This document shows positions 1-9,299 of a stretch of DNA of 56,942 nucleotides, piece by piece (the stretch's first letter is position 1; every line of letters begins with the position of its first letter). The notes under the pieces were generated by a model. It made no database searches, was not told the origin of the DNA, and saw nothing but the letters and a program-made list of their open reading frames with translations. The DNA lies in contig CAJFEE010000018.1 in assembly GCA_904373265.1 (NCBI GenBank), positions 1-56,942 on the forward strand, read 5' to 3'. The DNA comes from Candidatus Harrysmithiimonas galli. GTDB lineage: Bacteria; Bacillota; Bacilli; CAJFEE01. Position numbers and translations under genes: made by a program.

Positions 1-1
1 T

Positions 2-100
2 ATCTTCCAAACGGAAAATGCCGATAAAGCCCTAAAATACAGGCTATACCGACATTTACCAGCTTATGAAAAGATAATCAGAAATTTAGTAAGTTTTTAG
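2..100 (+). CDS. C-terminal end of an unidentified protein (partial)
   Basis: An open frame enters from the left edge and runs 32 codons to a TAG stop at 98-100. The peptide is basic and helical-looking, ending in YEKIIRNLVSF. Only the tail is visible, so no family can be named. The frame could be chance in a short stretch, but it has no internal stop and is followed by a gene-free gap before the next ribosome site. Confidence 0.35.
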   Translation: MFQTENADKALKYRLYRHLPAYEKIIRNLVSF

Positions 101-228
101 AGTAAAAACGCATGTTGATTTTTACCGAATTTTTATGTAACAGGGGCTATACTGATTAAAAAATGGCATGCTCAAAGTCAATAACTATGAGGCATTCTAA
201 ATGTAAACATCCTAAAGGTGGTGACAAA

Positions 229-660
229 ATGCAAGCATTACAATTTCGCATTCATGATTGGGTGACATTTAAATATGAGAAAAAACACATTTATACAATA
301 ACGGATATTTACATGGAAGGAGAAACATATACCGATTTGAAAAAACAGACGGTTTATGTATTTGAGCTGATTCGACAAAAAGATGGTTATCGAACGGAGG
401 CAGAACAGGAGGAACTGTGTTTGATACATCGACCACCGTTTTTACAACATTTAGCAATGACAAATTTTTATTTGGCTTTACGACAAAATTATGCGATATT
501 TCGTCCAGATATTCATCAAAAAACACAAAAGAAGCATGCGACTTCTATTGATGAATACTTAGATCAGTACAATGATTATAAAATATTATACGAATGGTTT
601 GGTGATAAGCAATATTATGAAAAAATGCAAAGTGTTTTAAAGAAAATAGAGCATATATAA
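229..660 (+). CDS. Hypothetical protein, 143 aa
   Basis: The frame is open from 163, but the ATG at 229 is chosen because AAAGGTGGT lies just upstream at the right spacing and the earlier residues look like non-coding translation. The product is about 143 aa, soluble, with no signal peptide or membrane segment. Its first half is rich in beta-forming residues (DWVTFKYEKK, then TVYVFELIRQ). Its second half is helical and Tyr-rich (DEYLDQYNDYKILYEWF). I do not recognise the family. The gene stands alone before an RluA-type pseudouridine synthase, separated by a terminator-like hairpin. Confidence 0.6.
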   Translation: MQALQFRIHDWVTFKYEKKHIYTITDIYMEGETYTDLKKQTVYVFELIRQKDGYRTEAEQEELCLIHRPPFLQHLAMTNFYLALRQNYAIFRPDIHQKTQKKHATSIDEYLDQYNDYKILYEWFGDKQYYEKMQSVLKKIEHI

Positions 661-713
661 ATATGGTTTAGCAGTAGATTTATTTTGATTTTTTGTTATG
701 ATAAAGAAGAGCG

Positions 714-745
714 GAGAATTTTTTGGAAATTCTCCCTCTATTCTT
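714..745 (+). terminator. Hairpin between the hypothetical gene and the RluA-type gene
   Basis: GGAGAATTT and AAATTCTCC form a 9-bp stem with a short loop, followed by a pyrimidine-rich run. It fits a weak intrinsic terminator for the 229-660 gene. It lies close to the RluA ribosome site, so it could instead be a leader hairpin. Confidence 0.45.
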
Positions 746-764
746 TTATAAAGCAGAGGTTTTT

Positions 765-1691
765 ATGCGAAAAATACATGTGACGATTCCTAACAATTTT
801 CATCATATGCAGTTGGGGCATTTGTTTCAAAATGGATTGCGGTTAAGCAAAAAACAAGTTCATCTATTGCGGATGACGCAATCTTGTAAAAGAAACGGCA
901 GCCCGATTTTATTTACTGATCAAATTTGTGCCGGAGATGTACTGGAGATTCCGGTTTTTGAAAAGGAAAAGTATTATGATCCGAAGATGAAAAATTTTTC
1001 AATTCTATATGAGGATGACCATGTGCTTGTGATTGATAAACCAAGCGGGCTCAAGGTACATCCAAATGAACGGATGGATGCAGCTTTGACTCTTTGCAAT
1101 GGGGTTGCTGATTATTTGCAAAGAACGAATCAGGTGATAGATGTGCGCTATATTCACCGTTTGGACGAGCATACAAGCGGTACAATTTTATTTGCTAAAC
1201 ATGCTTATGCACATACGATTTTAGATCGACATTTATCGGAGCGTAAAATAAAACGTACATATATTGCTCTATGCAAGGGTGTGTTTACACAAAAAAGAGG
1301 AACCATCCGAGCGCCTTTGGGGAAAGTAAATGGCAAGAAGCAAGGTGTTGTGAAAAATGGTCTGCATGCAATTACACATTATCGGGTGTTAAAACAAGGA
1401 CATCTGTTATCCTTGGTGCAATTTGAATTGGAAACAGGGCGGACACATCAAATCCGCGCACATGCTGCTTATCTTGGACATCCAATCTGTGGAGATGATT
1501 TATATGGTGACAGAGATGATAGATTTACCACACAAATGTTGCATGCTTTTCGCTTGACATTTTTTCATCCTTTTTCATTGGCAAGACAAACCGTTGAGGC
1601 AGCTTTTCCGAAAGCTATGGTAGTGGCTGCTGGGACAAATGGATTTGGTGCTTTAAAGAGTGGTGATATATATGATGAAAAAAATATTTAA
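765..1691 (+). CDS. RluA-family pseudouridine synthase
   Basis: This enzyme would convert specific uridines in rRNA or tRNA to pseudouridine in the cytoplasm. The diagnostic motif HRLDEHTSG lies at about residues 131-139, with the catalytic Asp in HRLD. It is preceded by the usual YEDDHVLVIDKPSG strand and followed by KRTYIAL and the ETGRTHQIRAH block seen in the RluA/RluD branch. The ATG at 765 follows AGAGGT; an earlier in-frame ATG at 723 lies inside a hairpin. The 308-aa length is normal. The C-terminus (about 20 residues past AFPKAM) is not conserved, and the stop overlaps the start of the potassium transporter gene, suggesting translational coupling. Which RNA site is modified cannot be read from sequence. 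Confidence 0.93.
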   Translation: MRKIHVTIPNNFHHMQLGHLFQNGLRLSKKQVHLLRMTQSCKRNGSPILFTDQICAGDVLEIPVFEKEKYYDPKMKNFSILYEDDHVLVIDKPSGLKVHPNERMDAALTLCNGVADYLQRTNQVIDVRYIHRLDEHTSGTILFAKHAYAHTILDRHLSERKIKRTYIALCKGVFTQKRGTIRAPLGKVNGKKQGVVKNGLHAITHYRVLKQGHLLSLVQFELETGRTHQIRAHAAYLGHPICGDDLYGDRDDRFTTQMLHAFRLTFFHPFSLARQTVEAAFPKAMVVAAGTNGFGALKSGDIYDEKNI

Positions 1692-3006
1692 TAAATTATT
1701 TGATCTTGGACCGCCGCGTTTTATTGTGGTTTCATTTTTATTTGTGCTTTGCATTGGTGTGCTTTTATTAAATTTACCATTTAGTACAAAAGCAGATTTG
1801 CCGTTTATGGATTCGGTTTTTTTGGCAACGGCTTCACTAACGGTAACTGGTTTAACAACTGTTGATTTATCACAAACTTTAACCCCGTTTGGTTTTATTA
1901 TTGTTGCACTTCTTGTCCAAATTGGGGGAATTGGGATTATGAGTATTACTGCTCTTGTATTTATTATTATGGGCCGTAAAATCGGGTTACAACATCGGAT
2001 GGTTTTGCAGCAAACTTTAAATGTAAATACGGTTGGCGGTGTCATTCGGTTGGCGAAATACATTGTTATTTTTGCGCTGAGTGTTGAGGGTATTGCATTT
2101 ATTTTGCTTTGTTTTCGTTTTATCCCAGAATATGGTTTTGCAGAGGGCATTTTTTCTGGATTTTTTCATGCGATAACGGGTTTTAATAATGCTGGTCTTT
2201 CCACATGGTCGGATAATTTAACACGATATGTCAGCGATCCATATGTTTGTCTTATTATGACAACACTTGTCATAATTGGAGGGCTGGGGTTTACAGTGGT
2301 TTTGGATCTATATCATCATCGCAAGAAGTTTAGATTTAGCCTGCATACGAAGTTAATGATATGGGGAACGTTGATTGTAAACGGAGTTGCCACGATTATT
2401 ATTTTTTTGATGGAAAAAAGCAATATGGCCACGCTTGGCGGCTTATCAATTTTTGACCAATGGATGGCTTCATATTTTCATGCGATTGTTTCAAGGACAG
2501 CTGGATTTAATACAGTGCCGATTGAACAGATGAATGCCTCGACCTTGATGGTTATTATGGTATTAATGTTTATTGGTGCTGGTAGTGGTTCAGTTGGCGG
2601 TGGAATTAAACTGACAACGGCAATTGTTATTCTTGCAGCAGTAATAGCCTATTTGCGTGGGAAGGATAAGGTCGTTTTGTTTCGGCGTACCATAAGCAAT
2701 CGCAATATTTTAAAAGCGTTGGCAACAACGACACTATCGGGAGTATCCATTGTTTTGATGATTATTATTCTCAGTTTAACGGAATCGGGTGTGCGGCTGA
2801 TGGCGATTGTTTTTGATTCGGTTGCTATTTTTACAACAGCCGGCTTTAGCATTGGGATGATTATGAACTTATCGTTAATGGGTAAGCTGCTCGTTTGTTT
2901 TCTGATGTTTTTTGGGAAAATTGGACCGCTGACGTTTGTATTTATGTTTTCCAAAAAATCCGATGCCAAAATTCGTTATCCAGAGGAAGATATCTTAATC
3001 AGTTAA
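1672..3006 (+). CDS. ktrB: KtrB/TrkH-family potassium uptake transporter
   Basis: Membrane subunit of a Ktr/Trk potassium transporter of about 444 aa. Four pore-loop repeats carry the selectivity-filter glycines: TVTGLTT (residues about 57-63), AITGFNNAG, SRTAGFNT and FTTAGFS. They are spaced by paired hydrophobic helices, as in the MPM-fold superfamily. The length and lack of long loops favour KtrB over TrkH. Tandem ATG codons at 1672 and 1675 both follow an AGTGGTG ribosome site inside the preceding gene. The regulatory KtrA/TrkA RCK partner is not in this window. A constitutive TTGACA promoter starts just after the stop and belongs to the next gene. Confidence 0.92.
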   Translation: MMKKIFNKLFDLGPPRFIVVSFLFVLCIGVLLLNLPFSTKADLPFMDSVFLATASLTVTGLTTVDLSQTLTPFGFIIVALLVQIGGIGIMSITALVFIIMGRKIGLQHRMVLQQTLNVNTVGGVIRLAKYIVIFALSVEGIAFILLCFRFIPEYGFAEGIFSGFFHAITGFNNAGLSTWSDNLTRYVSDPYVCLIMTTLVIIGGLGFTVVLDLYHHRKKFRFSLHTKLMIWGTLIVNGVATIIIFLMEKSNMATLGGLSIFDQWMASYFHAIVSRTAGFNTVPIEQMNASTLMVIMVLMFIGAGSGSVGGGIKLTTAIVILAAVIAYLRGKDKVVLFRRTISNRNILKALATTTLSGVSIVLMIIILSLTESGVRLMAIVFDSVAIFTTAGFSIGMIMNLSLMGKLLVCFLMFFGKIGPLTFVFMFSKKSDAKIRYPEEDILIS

Positions 3007-3013
3007 AAATAAA

Positions 3014-3042
3014 TTGACAGCTTTGAATTTGAAGAGTATACT
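3014..3042 (+). promoter_or_regulatory. Sigma-A promoter for the Mn riboswitch leader
   Basis: TTGACA (3014-3019) and TATACT (3037-3042) are separated by exactly 17 bp. It lies just after the ktrB stop and about 30 bp before the conserved start of the riboswitch. Confidence 0.75.
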
Positions 3043-3069
3043 GTAAGTGTCATTAATAGTATAGTAAAA

Positions 3070-3217
3070 TTTCTAAAGGGGAGTAGCGTCAGGAGTTAAA
3101 TCCTGAAACAAAGTCGTCAATACGTGAGTGTAAGAGCTCTCCGGCTTTGTTGGCAAAAGTGCTTAGCAAGACCTTTACCTAGTATTTTTGAATATTGGGT
3201 AGAGGTCTTTTTATTTT
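3070..3217 (+). promoter_or_regulatory. yybP-ykoY manganese riboswitch with terminator
   Basis: The leader contains the conserved AAAGGGGAGTAGCG block (from 3075) and, at the 3' side of the aptamer, GCAAGACCTTTACC (3166-3179). These two L1/L3 elements are diagnostic of the yybP-ykoY class. That class binds Mn2+ in a known four-way or three-way junction fold. The second element is also the 5' arm of a terminator: AAGACCTTTACCTA pairs with the segment ending AGAGGTCTT before a T run (3168-3217). The two structures are mutually exclusive, so Mn2+ binding should stop the terminator forming and switch the downstream TerC-family gene on. Family and genetic context agree. Confidence 0.93.
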
Positions 3218-3240
3218 GAAAAAAAAAGGATGGGAGAAAA

Positions 3241-4023
3241 ATGGACATATCATTTTTAGTAGAATATGGAGTTGTATTGGTTGTACTTGTTGTTTTGGAA
3301 GGGTTACTTGCAGCGGATAATGCAATGGTTATGGCTGTAATGGTTCGGGAATTGCCACATGAAAAACAGAAAAAAGCATTGTTTTACGGTTTATTAGGTG
3401 CTTTTATACTGCGTTTTGGAGCATTGTTTGCCATTTCACTTTTGGCAAATATTTGGCAGGTACAGGCAGTGGGGGCTGCATATTTGGTATTTTTGGCATT
3501 ACATTTTCTGGTCCGAAAATATGTTGTGAAAAAAGCAGAAGTGCATGAAAAAGAACAAAAAGCTTCCCCAAATTTTTGGTGGACAGTGGTAAAAGTTGAA
3601 CTATCAGATTTGGCTTTTGCGATTGATTCAATTTTAGCTGGTGTAGCTTTTGCGATCACATTGACGCCAACAGGTTGGGCAACGATTGGCGGCATGGATA
3701 TTGGTCAGTTTGTGGTTGTATTTCTTGGCGGATTTATCGGTGTGGTGATTATGCGTTTTGCAGCAAATGGATTTATTAAGCTGTTGGCAGCACGCCCAGG
3801 TCTAGAAACTGGAGCATTTTTAATTGTTGGCTGGGTTGGTGTAAAATTGGCTGTTATTACACTTTGTCATGAAAGGGTTGGTGTTCTACCACATGATTTT
3901 GCACATTCTACATTATGGACAATGATTTTCTGGGCGGTTATGATCTGCATTGCTGTTTCAGCATGGTTTTTCTCAGGAAAAGAAGCGGTGAAAAAAAATA
4001 AAAGTAAAAATTTTTCACAATAA
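3241..4023 (+). CDS. TerC-family membrane protein (YkoY type), probable Mn2+ exporter
   Basis: Integral membrane protein of 260 aa with about seven to eight hydrophobic helices. The two acidic TerC motifs are present: EGLLAADNAMVMA in the first helix and ELSDLAFAIDSILAG near residue 120-135. The carboxylates probably coordinate the metal. In Bacillus, YkoY and related TerC proteins export Mn2+ and help metalate secreted enzymes. The manganese riboswitch directly upstream makes Mn2+ the likely substrate here. The ribosome site is GGATGGGAG before ATG 3241. It is monocistronic in appearance, and the next gene has its own strong ribosome site. Confidence 0.9.
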   Translation: MDISFLVEYGVVLVVLVVLEGLLAADNAMVMAVMVRELPHEKQKKALFYGLLGAFILRFGALFAISLLANIWQVQAVGAAYLVFLALHFLVRKYVVKKAEVHEKEQKASPNFWWTVVKVELSDLAFAIDSILAGVAFAITLTPTGWATIGGMDIGQFVVVFLGGFIGVVIMRFAANGFIKLLAARPGLETGAFLIVGWVGVKLAVITLCHERVGVLPHDFAHSTLWTMIFWAVMICIAVSAWFFSGKEAVKKNKSKNFSQ

Positions 4024-4097
4024 ACTGGTTTGAAAGGAGATTTTGTGGTATATGTTAGGAAGGAGGTTAGAATTTTCAATAGAAGGAGTTGAATAAA

Positions 4098-4838
4098 ATG
4101 GAAAAAAGAACAACCAATCCGGTATTTCGACATCAGGTTCGTAAAGCAGACTTTGTACAATATGGTAAACAAATGACGGTTTCAGGAACAGTTGGTAAAA
4201 CAGCGATTTTATTATTGGTGTTGATAGTGGCTTTTGCCTATACATGGATGACAACGCAAGATTGGTCATACAGCCAGTTGAATTCATTTATGACATTTGC
4301 TGGAATTGCAACATTTATTCTGGCATTGATTTCTGTATTTGTACCGAAGATAACTCGTTATACAGGTATTTTGTATGCAGCTTTGGAAGGTGCATTTTTA
4401 GGCAGTTTCACATATTTTGTCAATCAGTCCTATCCGGGGATTGCGCTGCAGGCTGTTTTAATTACGTTTGCGGTTTTTTTCACGATGTTGGTGTTGTTTG
4501 TGACCCGATTGGTTCGGGTAACAGAATCTATGCGAGCCATCATTATGGGTGCAACATTTGGGATTATGATTTTTTATTTGATCAGTTTTGTTTTGGATCT
4601 ATTTGGTGTTTCGATTCCTTTGTTCACAAGTTCTTCTTTATTGTCAATCGGTTTCAGTCTTTTTGTTGCTGGCATTGCAGCTTTCGGATTTTTGATTGAT
4701 TTTGATAATGTTGAACGAATGAGTCAATCAAATATGCCGAAATATTATGAATGGTATGGAGCGTTTGGGATTCTTGTTTCTTTGGTTTGGTTGTACATTG
4801 AAATTTTGAATTTGTTGATGAAGTTAAAAGACCGCTAA
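4098..4838 (+). CDS. Bax inhibitor-1/YccA family membrane protein
   Basis: About 246 aa with seven hydrophobic segments. It begins MEKRTTNPVF, typical of the bacterial BaxI_1 branch, and contains IDFDNVERM near the end of helix 6. The acidic Asp pair there corresponds to the pH/calcium latch described for bacterial BI-1 homologues such as YetJ. A role in calcium leak or membrane stress is family knowledge, not shown here. The start is ATG 4098 with GAAGGAG 9 nt upstream; a TTG at 4089 in the same frame is too close to the ribosome site. It sits 75 bp after the TerC gene and may share its transcript. Confidence 0.85.
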   Translation: MEKRTTNPVFRHQVRKADFVQYGKQMTVSGTVGKTAILLLVLIVAFAYTWMTTQDWSYSQLNSFMTFAGIATFILALISVFVPKITRYTGILYAALEGAFLGSFTYFVNQSYPGIALQAVLITFAVFFTMLVLFVTRLVRVTESMRAIIMGATFGIMIFYLISFVLDLFGVSIPLFTSSSLLSIGFSLFVAGIAAFGFLIDFDNVERMSQSNMPKYYEWYGAFGILVSLVWLYIEILNLLMKLKDR

Positions 4839-5263
4839 ATTAAGATGAGAATTTTTATAAAGATAAAAGATTGAATGGTTTGTGATCATTTATGTCTGAA
4901 TAATGGGATAAAAATTTGGTTGTGGTAAATTAGGGATTTAGAGAAGTTGAAAGAGAATGTATGTATGTGCTTGGCATAGGATATGATTATATTCATCAAT
5001 AAAAAATAATGGTTTCAGAATATTTTTTAGGTTAACCCGAAAGTCGATGCTGTATGTGTCAGATGTCGATTTTCGGGAGTTTTTATATATGTTGGTAAAA
5101 ACATGTGGTAAGATAATTGACAGTGAACCATTGGTAGAAATGAATTGTACATAATCAAATGAGTATGTGATATTTGTTAAAGCCATTTTAGATTTAGATG
5201 TGAAAGTAGCAGGTAAATGAATAAAAACATATACAAAAAATCATTGAAGCAATAGGGATAGGA
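4839..5263 (+). other. Gene-free stretch with one terminator
   Basis: AT-rich DNA with stops in all frames. The one clear element is the hairpin at 5036-5088, described separately. I see no conserved coding segment or RNA gene here. Confidence 0.5.
5036..5088 (+). terminator. Intrinsic terminator after the BI-1 gene
   Basis: CCCGAAAGTCGA pairs with TCGATTTTCGGG across a loop of about 18 nt and is followed by AGTTTTTATAT. It lies about 200 bp beyond the BI-1 stop and probably ends that transcript. Confidence 0.65.
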
Positions 5264-5473
5264 ATGTCAGTTGGTGATTTCTTAGTTGCTATTTCTGATG
5301 CGGCGGATGATGATAAAAGATGCTATGCTGCATTGGAAAGTCTGTCGAACATGCAATATCCAGCTCAAATGCAAATTACTACATGCAGGTATTTATGGCA
5401 GTCAGGTAATTTAAACCATCATGCCTATATTATAGAAAATATGTACTGGGTTGTAGGATCAAATATTGTGTAG
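5264..5473 (+). CDS. Small hypothetical ORF, 69 aa, doubtful
   Basis: The frame begins ATG after GGGATAGGA, a weak ribosome site, and an in-frame stop lies about 40 bases upstream. The peptide (DFLVAISDAADDDKRCYAALE at its start) is acidic, then Tyr- and Gln-rich. No family is recognisable. Codon use is less biased to AT-ending codons than in real genes nearby. It converges on the minus-strand membrane ORF at 5459-5884 and overlaps its end. It may be real, a fragment, or chance. Confidence 0.3.
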   Translation: MSVGDFLVAISDAADDDKRCYAALESLSNMQYPAQMQITTCRYLWQSGNLNHHAYIIENMYWVVGSNIV

Positions 5474-5884
5474 GTGATTTGTTAGATATGAAACAAATGA
5501 AAAAACTCGGATAAGGTTGGCTGCAAATAATAGGGTTATAATTGATATTAGACCAATATATTTTTTTATGTTTTTCATTTCCCCTTTTGTTAATAAGGCA
5601 ATAAAAATTAAAGAAACAAACATGAATATACAAATTCCCCATGACATATCTATATTTTTCGTATAGGACTGAATCAAAAGCATCTGCAAAGAGTTATCAA
5701 TGGGAATGTAAAAGTTTTGGGTGTTTATCATGCCGCTTGTTACAATGAAATACTCACTGGTTTCAGTCATTGAATATGTACCAGGCTTAATATGAAAAAC
5801 AAAAGCCATTATCATAAGAAGGATAAACAAAAAGGATGAAATGATAGCAGATATCATCAAAGAATTTTTTTCATTTTCAATCAC
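5459..5884 (-). CDS. Small membrane protein resembling an exosortase/archaeosortase core
   Basis: This 141-aa protein has an N-terminal membrane helix (residues about 9-31), an extracytoplasmic loop, and two or three further helices. The C-terminal half aligns by eye with exosortase/archaeosortase proteins. NIDMSWGICIF sits where those have a (E)ACSG(L/I) motif, and FAANLIRVFSF sits where they have (L)ANxxR(V/I). Family knowledge says the catalytic triad is Cys, Arg and a later His. Here the Arg is present, but the expected Cys is Ser and only nearby His residues close to the C-terminus could serve. It may be a degenerate sortase, a truncated one, or an unrelated membrane protein. No sorting-signal target is seen beside it. 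Confidence 0.45.
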   Translation of the reverse strand: MIENEKNSLMISAIISSFLFILLMIMAFVFHIKPGTYSMTETSEYFIVTSGMINTQNFYIPIDNSLQMLLIQSYTKNIDMSWGICIFMFVSLIFIALLTKGEMKNIKKYIGLISIITLLFAANLIRVFSFVSYLTNHLHNI

Positions 5885-6383
5885 TACTTTCTTAGTTTTT
5901 TGTATAGAATATCATATTTTTATAAAGGGAATAGAGGTGTTATTCTTATTTTGTCCACATTACGAATTCAAATATAAGGAATTTGATGTGTTAGTTATTT
6001 TAAAAAAACTTTCTTGAAAATTTTTCTGTTATTGAAAAGTTTATGATTGAAATATGTCAGATATTTTTTCTAAATTCTTATAATATAATCATAAGGGGTT
6101 TTATGTCATTTGGGGTGTATTTCCAATGGAATGCTATGCATTTTTATTGGTGAGAGGAAAATGATGTGCTATATATGCTGGGTACAGTTATTGTCTAAAG
6201 CCAAACATTTATAAAGAAAATGAAAGGTAAAATTTATAGCGGCAGAAAAAATTTATAAAATTGTTATATAACAATAGCCAGCTATAAAAAGAATATAGTA
6301 TGATAATATTGTAGGACAAATTGTTTTTACAAATATGAAAGTGTAATAAATTTTTGATAGGTTCATTTAGAGGAGGAATTCAT
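5885..6383 (+). other. Gene-free AT-rich region upstream of lutA
   Basis: There is no credible ORF. The stretch holds the upstream region shared by the minus-strand membrane ORF and the lut operon. It includes a perfect 16-bp palindrome (6260-6275, listed separately) and an AT-rich region likely to hold the lut promoter, although no canonical -35/-10 pair stands out. Confidence 0.5.
6260..6275. promoter_or_regulatory. Perfect palindrome, candidate lut operator
   Basis: ATTGTTATATAACAAT is a perfect 16-bp inverted repeat about 110 bp before the lutA start. In Bacillus the lut operon is repressed by a GntR-family regulator (LutR), and such dimeric regulators bind short palindromes. No regulator gene is next to the operon, so the assignment rests on position and symmetry only. 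Confidence 0.45.
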
Positions 6384-7124
6384 GTGAAGGTGCATTTATT
6401 TACACAATGTATTGTGGATATGTTTTATCCGAATGTCGGAATTGCTGCTGTAGAAGTATTAGAAAAACTAGGTTGTGAGGTTATGCTTCCTGAAACACAG
6501 GTTTGCTGTGGTCAGCCATTATCCAATTCTGGTTACATAAAAGATGCAAAGAAATCATTTAAAAATATGATTCGGGCCTTTGAAGATGCTGAGATTGTTG
6601 TTTCTTTGTCTGGTTCTTGTGCCTATGCATTGACAGAGTATCCACATTTATTGGACGATGAGCCAGAATGGAAAAATCGTGCAGAGGCTTTAACAAAGAA
6701 AACTTATGAATTTACGGATTTTCTTGTGAATGTATTAAAAGTAGAGAATATTGGAGCGAAATTTCCAAAGAAAGTCACTTTCCATAAATCTTGTCATGCA
6801 ACTCGATTATTAGGAATTAGAGAGCAACCATTGCGTTTGCTTAATCATGTGGAGGGGTTGGAGTATATTGAGCTAAAAGAGGCAGAACGCTGCTGTGGTT
6901 TTGGCGGAACTTTTTCCGTTAAAATGGGAGATATTTCTGCGTTGATGGTAGATGAAAAGGCGCAGACTGTGATTGATTCTGGAGCAGATGTGCTAACAGG
7001 AGTTGATTGCGCATGCTTGTTTAATATTGAGGGGCGCTTAAAACGTTTGAAAGATGAAGGGAAATTAAATCGAGACATTGAAGTGCTGCATATTGCAGAA
7101 ATCTTAAATCAAACTTGTTCATAG
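6384..7124 (+). CDS. lutA: Lactate utilization protein A (CCG-domain Fe-S protein)
   Basis: Subunit of the LutABC iron-sulfur complex, which oxidises L-lactate to pyruvate. The 246-aa protein has two cysteine-rich CCG motifs, QVCCGQP at about 40-46 and ERCCGFGG at about 169-175. These bind a [4Fe-4S] or heterodisulfide-reductase-like cluster. The start is taken as GTG 6384, 7 nt after AGGAGG, giving the usual start MKVHLFTQC; an upstream ATG in frame lies before the ribosome site and is rejected. It is followed 13 bp later by lutB. The length matches Bacillus LutA (about 238 aa). Confidence 0.95.
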   Translation: MKVHLFTQCIVDMFYPNVGIAAVEVLEKLGCEVMLPETQVCCGQPLSNSGYIKDAKKSFKNMIRAFEDAEIVVSLSGSCAYALTEYPHLLDDEPEWKNRAEALTKKTYEFTDFLVNVLKVENIGAKFPKKVTFHKSCHATRLLGIREQPLRLLNHVEGLEYIELKEAERCCGFGGTFSVKMGDISALMVDEKAQTVIDSGADVLTGVDCACLFNIEGRLKRLKDEGKLNRDIEVLHIAEILNQTCS

Positions 7125-7137
7125 GAGGAAGAGACAT

Positions 7138-8568
7138 ATGGCTTTAAAAATCTCAAACGAACCGTTTCAACAAAGATTGAAAAAAAGCATTGGTGATGAT
7201 TTTAAGAAGGGTGCAATTTCTCAGGCACAAGATGTGATTAATGGTCGTCGTCGTTTGCGTGTAGAAGAAGTTGGAAATTGGGAAGAATGGCGTGACTTAT
7301 CAGAAAAAATTCGGAAACATACTTTGCAAAATTTGGATTATTATTTAAACATGTTTTGTGAAAATGCAGAGAAAAATGGGACACATGTCTATTTTGCAAA
7401 AACAAAAGAAGAAGCCAATCGTTATATTCAATCCGTTGTGGATAAGAAAAATGCAAAGAAAATCGTCAAATCCAAATCAATGGTGTCTGAAGAAATAGAT
7501 GTTAATCATGTGTTAAAAGAGATGGGGTGTGATGTGACGGAAACCGATTTGGCAGAATGGATTTTACAAGTAGATGATTGGGATGTACCATCACATATTA
7601 TTGTTCCTGCTCTTCATAAAGACCGCAATCGGATTCATGAAGTATTTACCAAAAATGCTGGATATACAGGGACAAATGATCCGACAGAAATGGCCAAATT
7701 TGCACGTGAGAAACTGCGTGAGAAATTTCTTGAGGCAGATGTTGGGATTACCGGATGCAATTTTGGAATTGCTGAAACCGGATCTGTATCTCTTGTTACA
7801 AATGAAGGTAATGGACGTATGGTTACAACGGTTCCGAAAACACAGATTACATTAATGGGGATGGAGCGTTTAATTCCAACGTTTGAGGAATTTGAGGTGT
7901 TGGTAGGAATGCTTGTTAGGAGCTCGGTTGGTACGAAAATTACAAGTTATGTTTCAGTAACGACCGGACCAAGAAAATCAGATGAAGTGGACGGACCAGA
8001 TGAGTTGCATGTCGTCATTTTAGACAATGGTCGTTCAAAGATTTTACAGTCAGAATTTCAATCTATGCTGCAATGTATTCGTTGTGGTGCCTGTTTAAAT
8101 ATTTGTCCAGTTTATCGACATGTTAGTGGACATACTTATGGTTCGATTTATTCTGGTCCTATGGGAGCTGTGTTGACACCACTTTTGGACGGGTACGAAA
8201 CCAATAAAGAATTGCCATATGCCTCAACTTTATGCGGTGCTTGTTCTGAAGTTTGTCCAGTTAAAATTCCGCTGCATGAGTTGCTGTTAAAGCATCGTCA
8301 GATCATCGTCGAGCAAGAAGGAAAGGCTCCACTTATGGAATCGATTCTTTTTAAAGGTGCCGGCATGTTTTTAAGTAAACCAGGTGTATATGATTTTGGA
8401 ACAAAACTGGCACCATCATTTATGAAACTGATGAGTAAAGATGGGAAGATTACAAAAGGCTACGGGATGATGAACGCATGGACCGATTCCAGAGATTTGC
8501 CCGTTATGAAAAAAGAAAAGTTTCGTGATTGGTTTGAAAAACGTAAAAAAGGAGGCAGTCAGCGATGA
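7138..8568 (+). CDS. lutB: Lactate utilization iron-sulfur protein B
   Basis: The central electron-transfer subunit of LutABC, 476 aa. An LUD domain fills the first 300 residues ([20 protein letters not shown] is its signature). A ferredoxin-type module follows, with [12 protein letters not shown] starting at residue 313 and CGACSEVCP at residue 366, enough for two [4Fe-4S] clusters. A C-terminal tail of about 80 residues is normal for LutB. The ribosome site GGAGGAAGAG precedes ATG 7138. Its stop overlaps the lutC start by 4 bases. Confidence 0.96.
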   Translation: MALKISNEPFQQRLKKSIGDDFKKGAISQAQDVINGRRRLRVEEVGNWEEWRDLSEKIRKHTLQNLDYYLNMFCENAEKNGTHVYFAKTKEEANRYIQSVVDKKNAKKIVKSKSMVSEEIDVNHVLKEMGCDVTETDLAEWILQVDDWDVPSHIIVPALHKDRNRIHEVFTKNAGYTGTNDPTEMAKFAREKLREKFLEADVGITGCNFGIAETGSVSLVTNEGNGRMVTTVPKTQITLMGMERLIPTFEEFEVLVGMLVRSSVGTKITSYVSVTTGPRKSDEVDGPDELHVVILDNGRSKILQSEFQSMLQCIRCGACLNICPVYRHVSGHTYGSIYSGPMGAVLTPLLDGYETNKELPYASTLCGACSEVCPVKIPLHELLLKHRQIIVEQEGKAPLMESILFKGAGMFLSKPGVYDFGTKLAPSFMKLMSKDGKITKGYGMMNAWTDSRDLPVMKKEKFRDWFEKRKKGGSQR

Positions 8569-9284
8569 AAAACGAACGGGAGCAATTTTTGAGAAATGTT
8601 TCTGAGGCGTTGGGACGTACAGCTTTGCCTAAAAATGTTGTGAAACCCGATTGGAGAGGGGATGTACAGCACCAATATATGAAGGGATGTACGCAAGAGG
8701 AAATTGTTGAGGCATTTAAAACGCAGTGCCAAAATTTGACTTTAAAGCTTTTTGAAACAACACCAGAGAAAATCAAAGAAACGATGCGTTCGGTTATTCA
8801 AGAATATGGTGGTGGATCCGTGATTTATGCCGATGATGAGCAGTTTGTTTCTTATGGTTTAGAAAACATGTTTCAAGAAATGGAAGATCGGCATGAGGCA
8901 TGTTTTGTGAAATGGGAAGCTAAGCAAGGGAAGGAGAAAAATATTGAAGCGGCTCAGAATGCAAATATTGGCATTACATTTGCTTCCATGGGGTTGGCAG
9001 AAAGCGGGAGTATTTTGCAAAAGTCATCGTCTGGCTGTGGGCGTTCGGTTAGTCTGCTTCCCATTACACATATTGCGTTGATTCATAAAAGTGCGATCGT
9101 TCCACGAATGACACAAACCGCTATAAGATTGCGAGAACAGTTTGCCAAAAACCAAGAAAACTTTCCAAGTAATTTAACGTATATTACAGGTCCTTCAAAT
9201 TCAGCAGACATTGAAATGGTTCTTGTAGTCGGTGTGCATGGTCCAGTTCATGTGGCATATATTTTAATTGATGATCTGGTATAA
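8565..9284 (+). CDS. lutC: Lactate utilization protein C (LUD domain)
   Basis: Third LutABC subunit, 239 aa, essentially a single LUD domain. It contains [15 protein letters not shown] and the C-terminal signature [13 protein letters not shown] followed by GVHGP, as in LutC/YkgG proteins. Its ATG overlaps the lutB TGA, so the two are translationally coupled. The ribosome site GGAGGCAG lies inside lutB. It should act with LutA and LutB in lactate oxidation at the cytoplasmic side of the membrane. Confidence 0.95.
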   Translation: MKNEREQFLRNVSEALGRTALPKNVVKPDWRGDVQHQYMKGCTQEEIVEAFKTQCQNLTLKLFETTPEKIKETMRSVIQEYGGGSVIYADDEQFVSYGLENMFQEMEDRHEACFVKWEAKQGKEKNIEAAQNANIGITFASMGLAESGSILQKSSSGCGRSVSLLPITHIALIHKSAIVPRMTQTAIRLREQFAKNQENFPSNLTYITGPSNSADIEMVLVVGVHGPVHVAYILIDDLV

Positions 9285-9299
9285 GAAAAGAGGATGAAA

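Noticed and set aside
4244-4699. 151-codon ORF inside the BI-1 gene in another frame
   Set aside because: Overlaps a well-supported gene; Cys/Phe-rich shadow translation.
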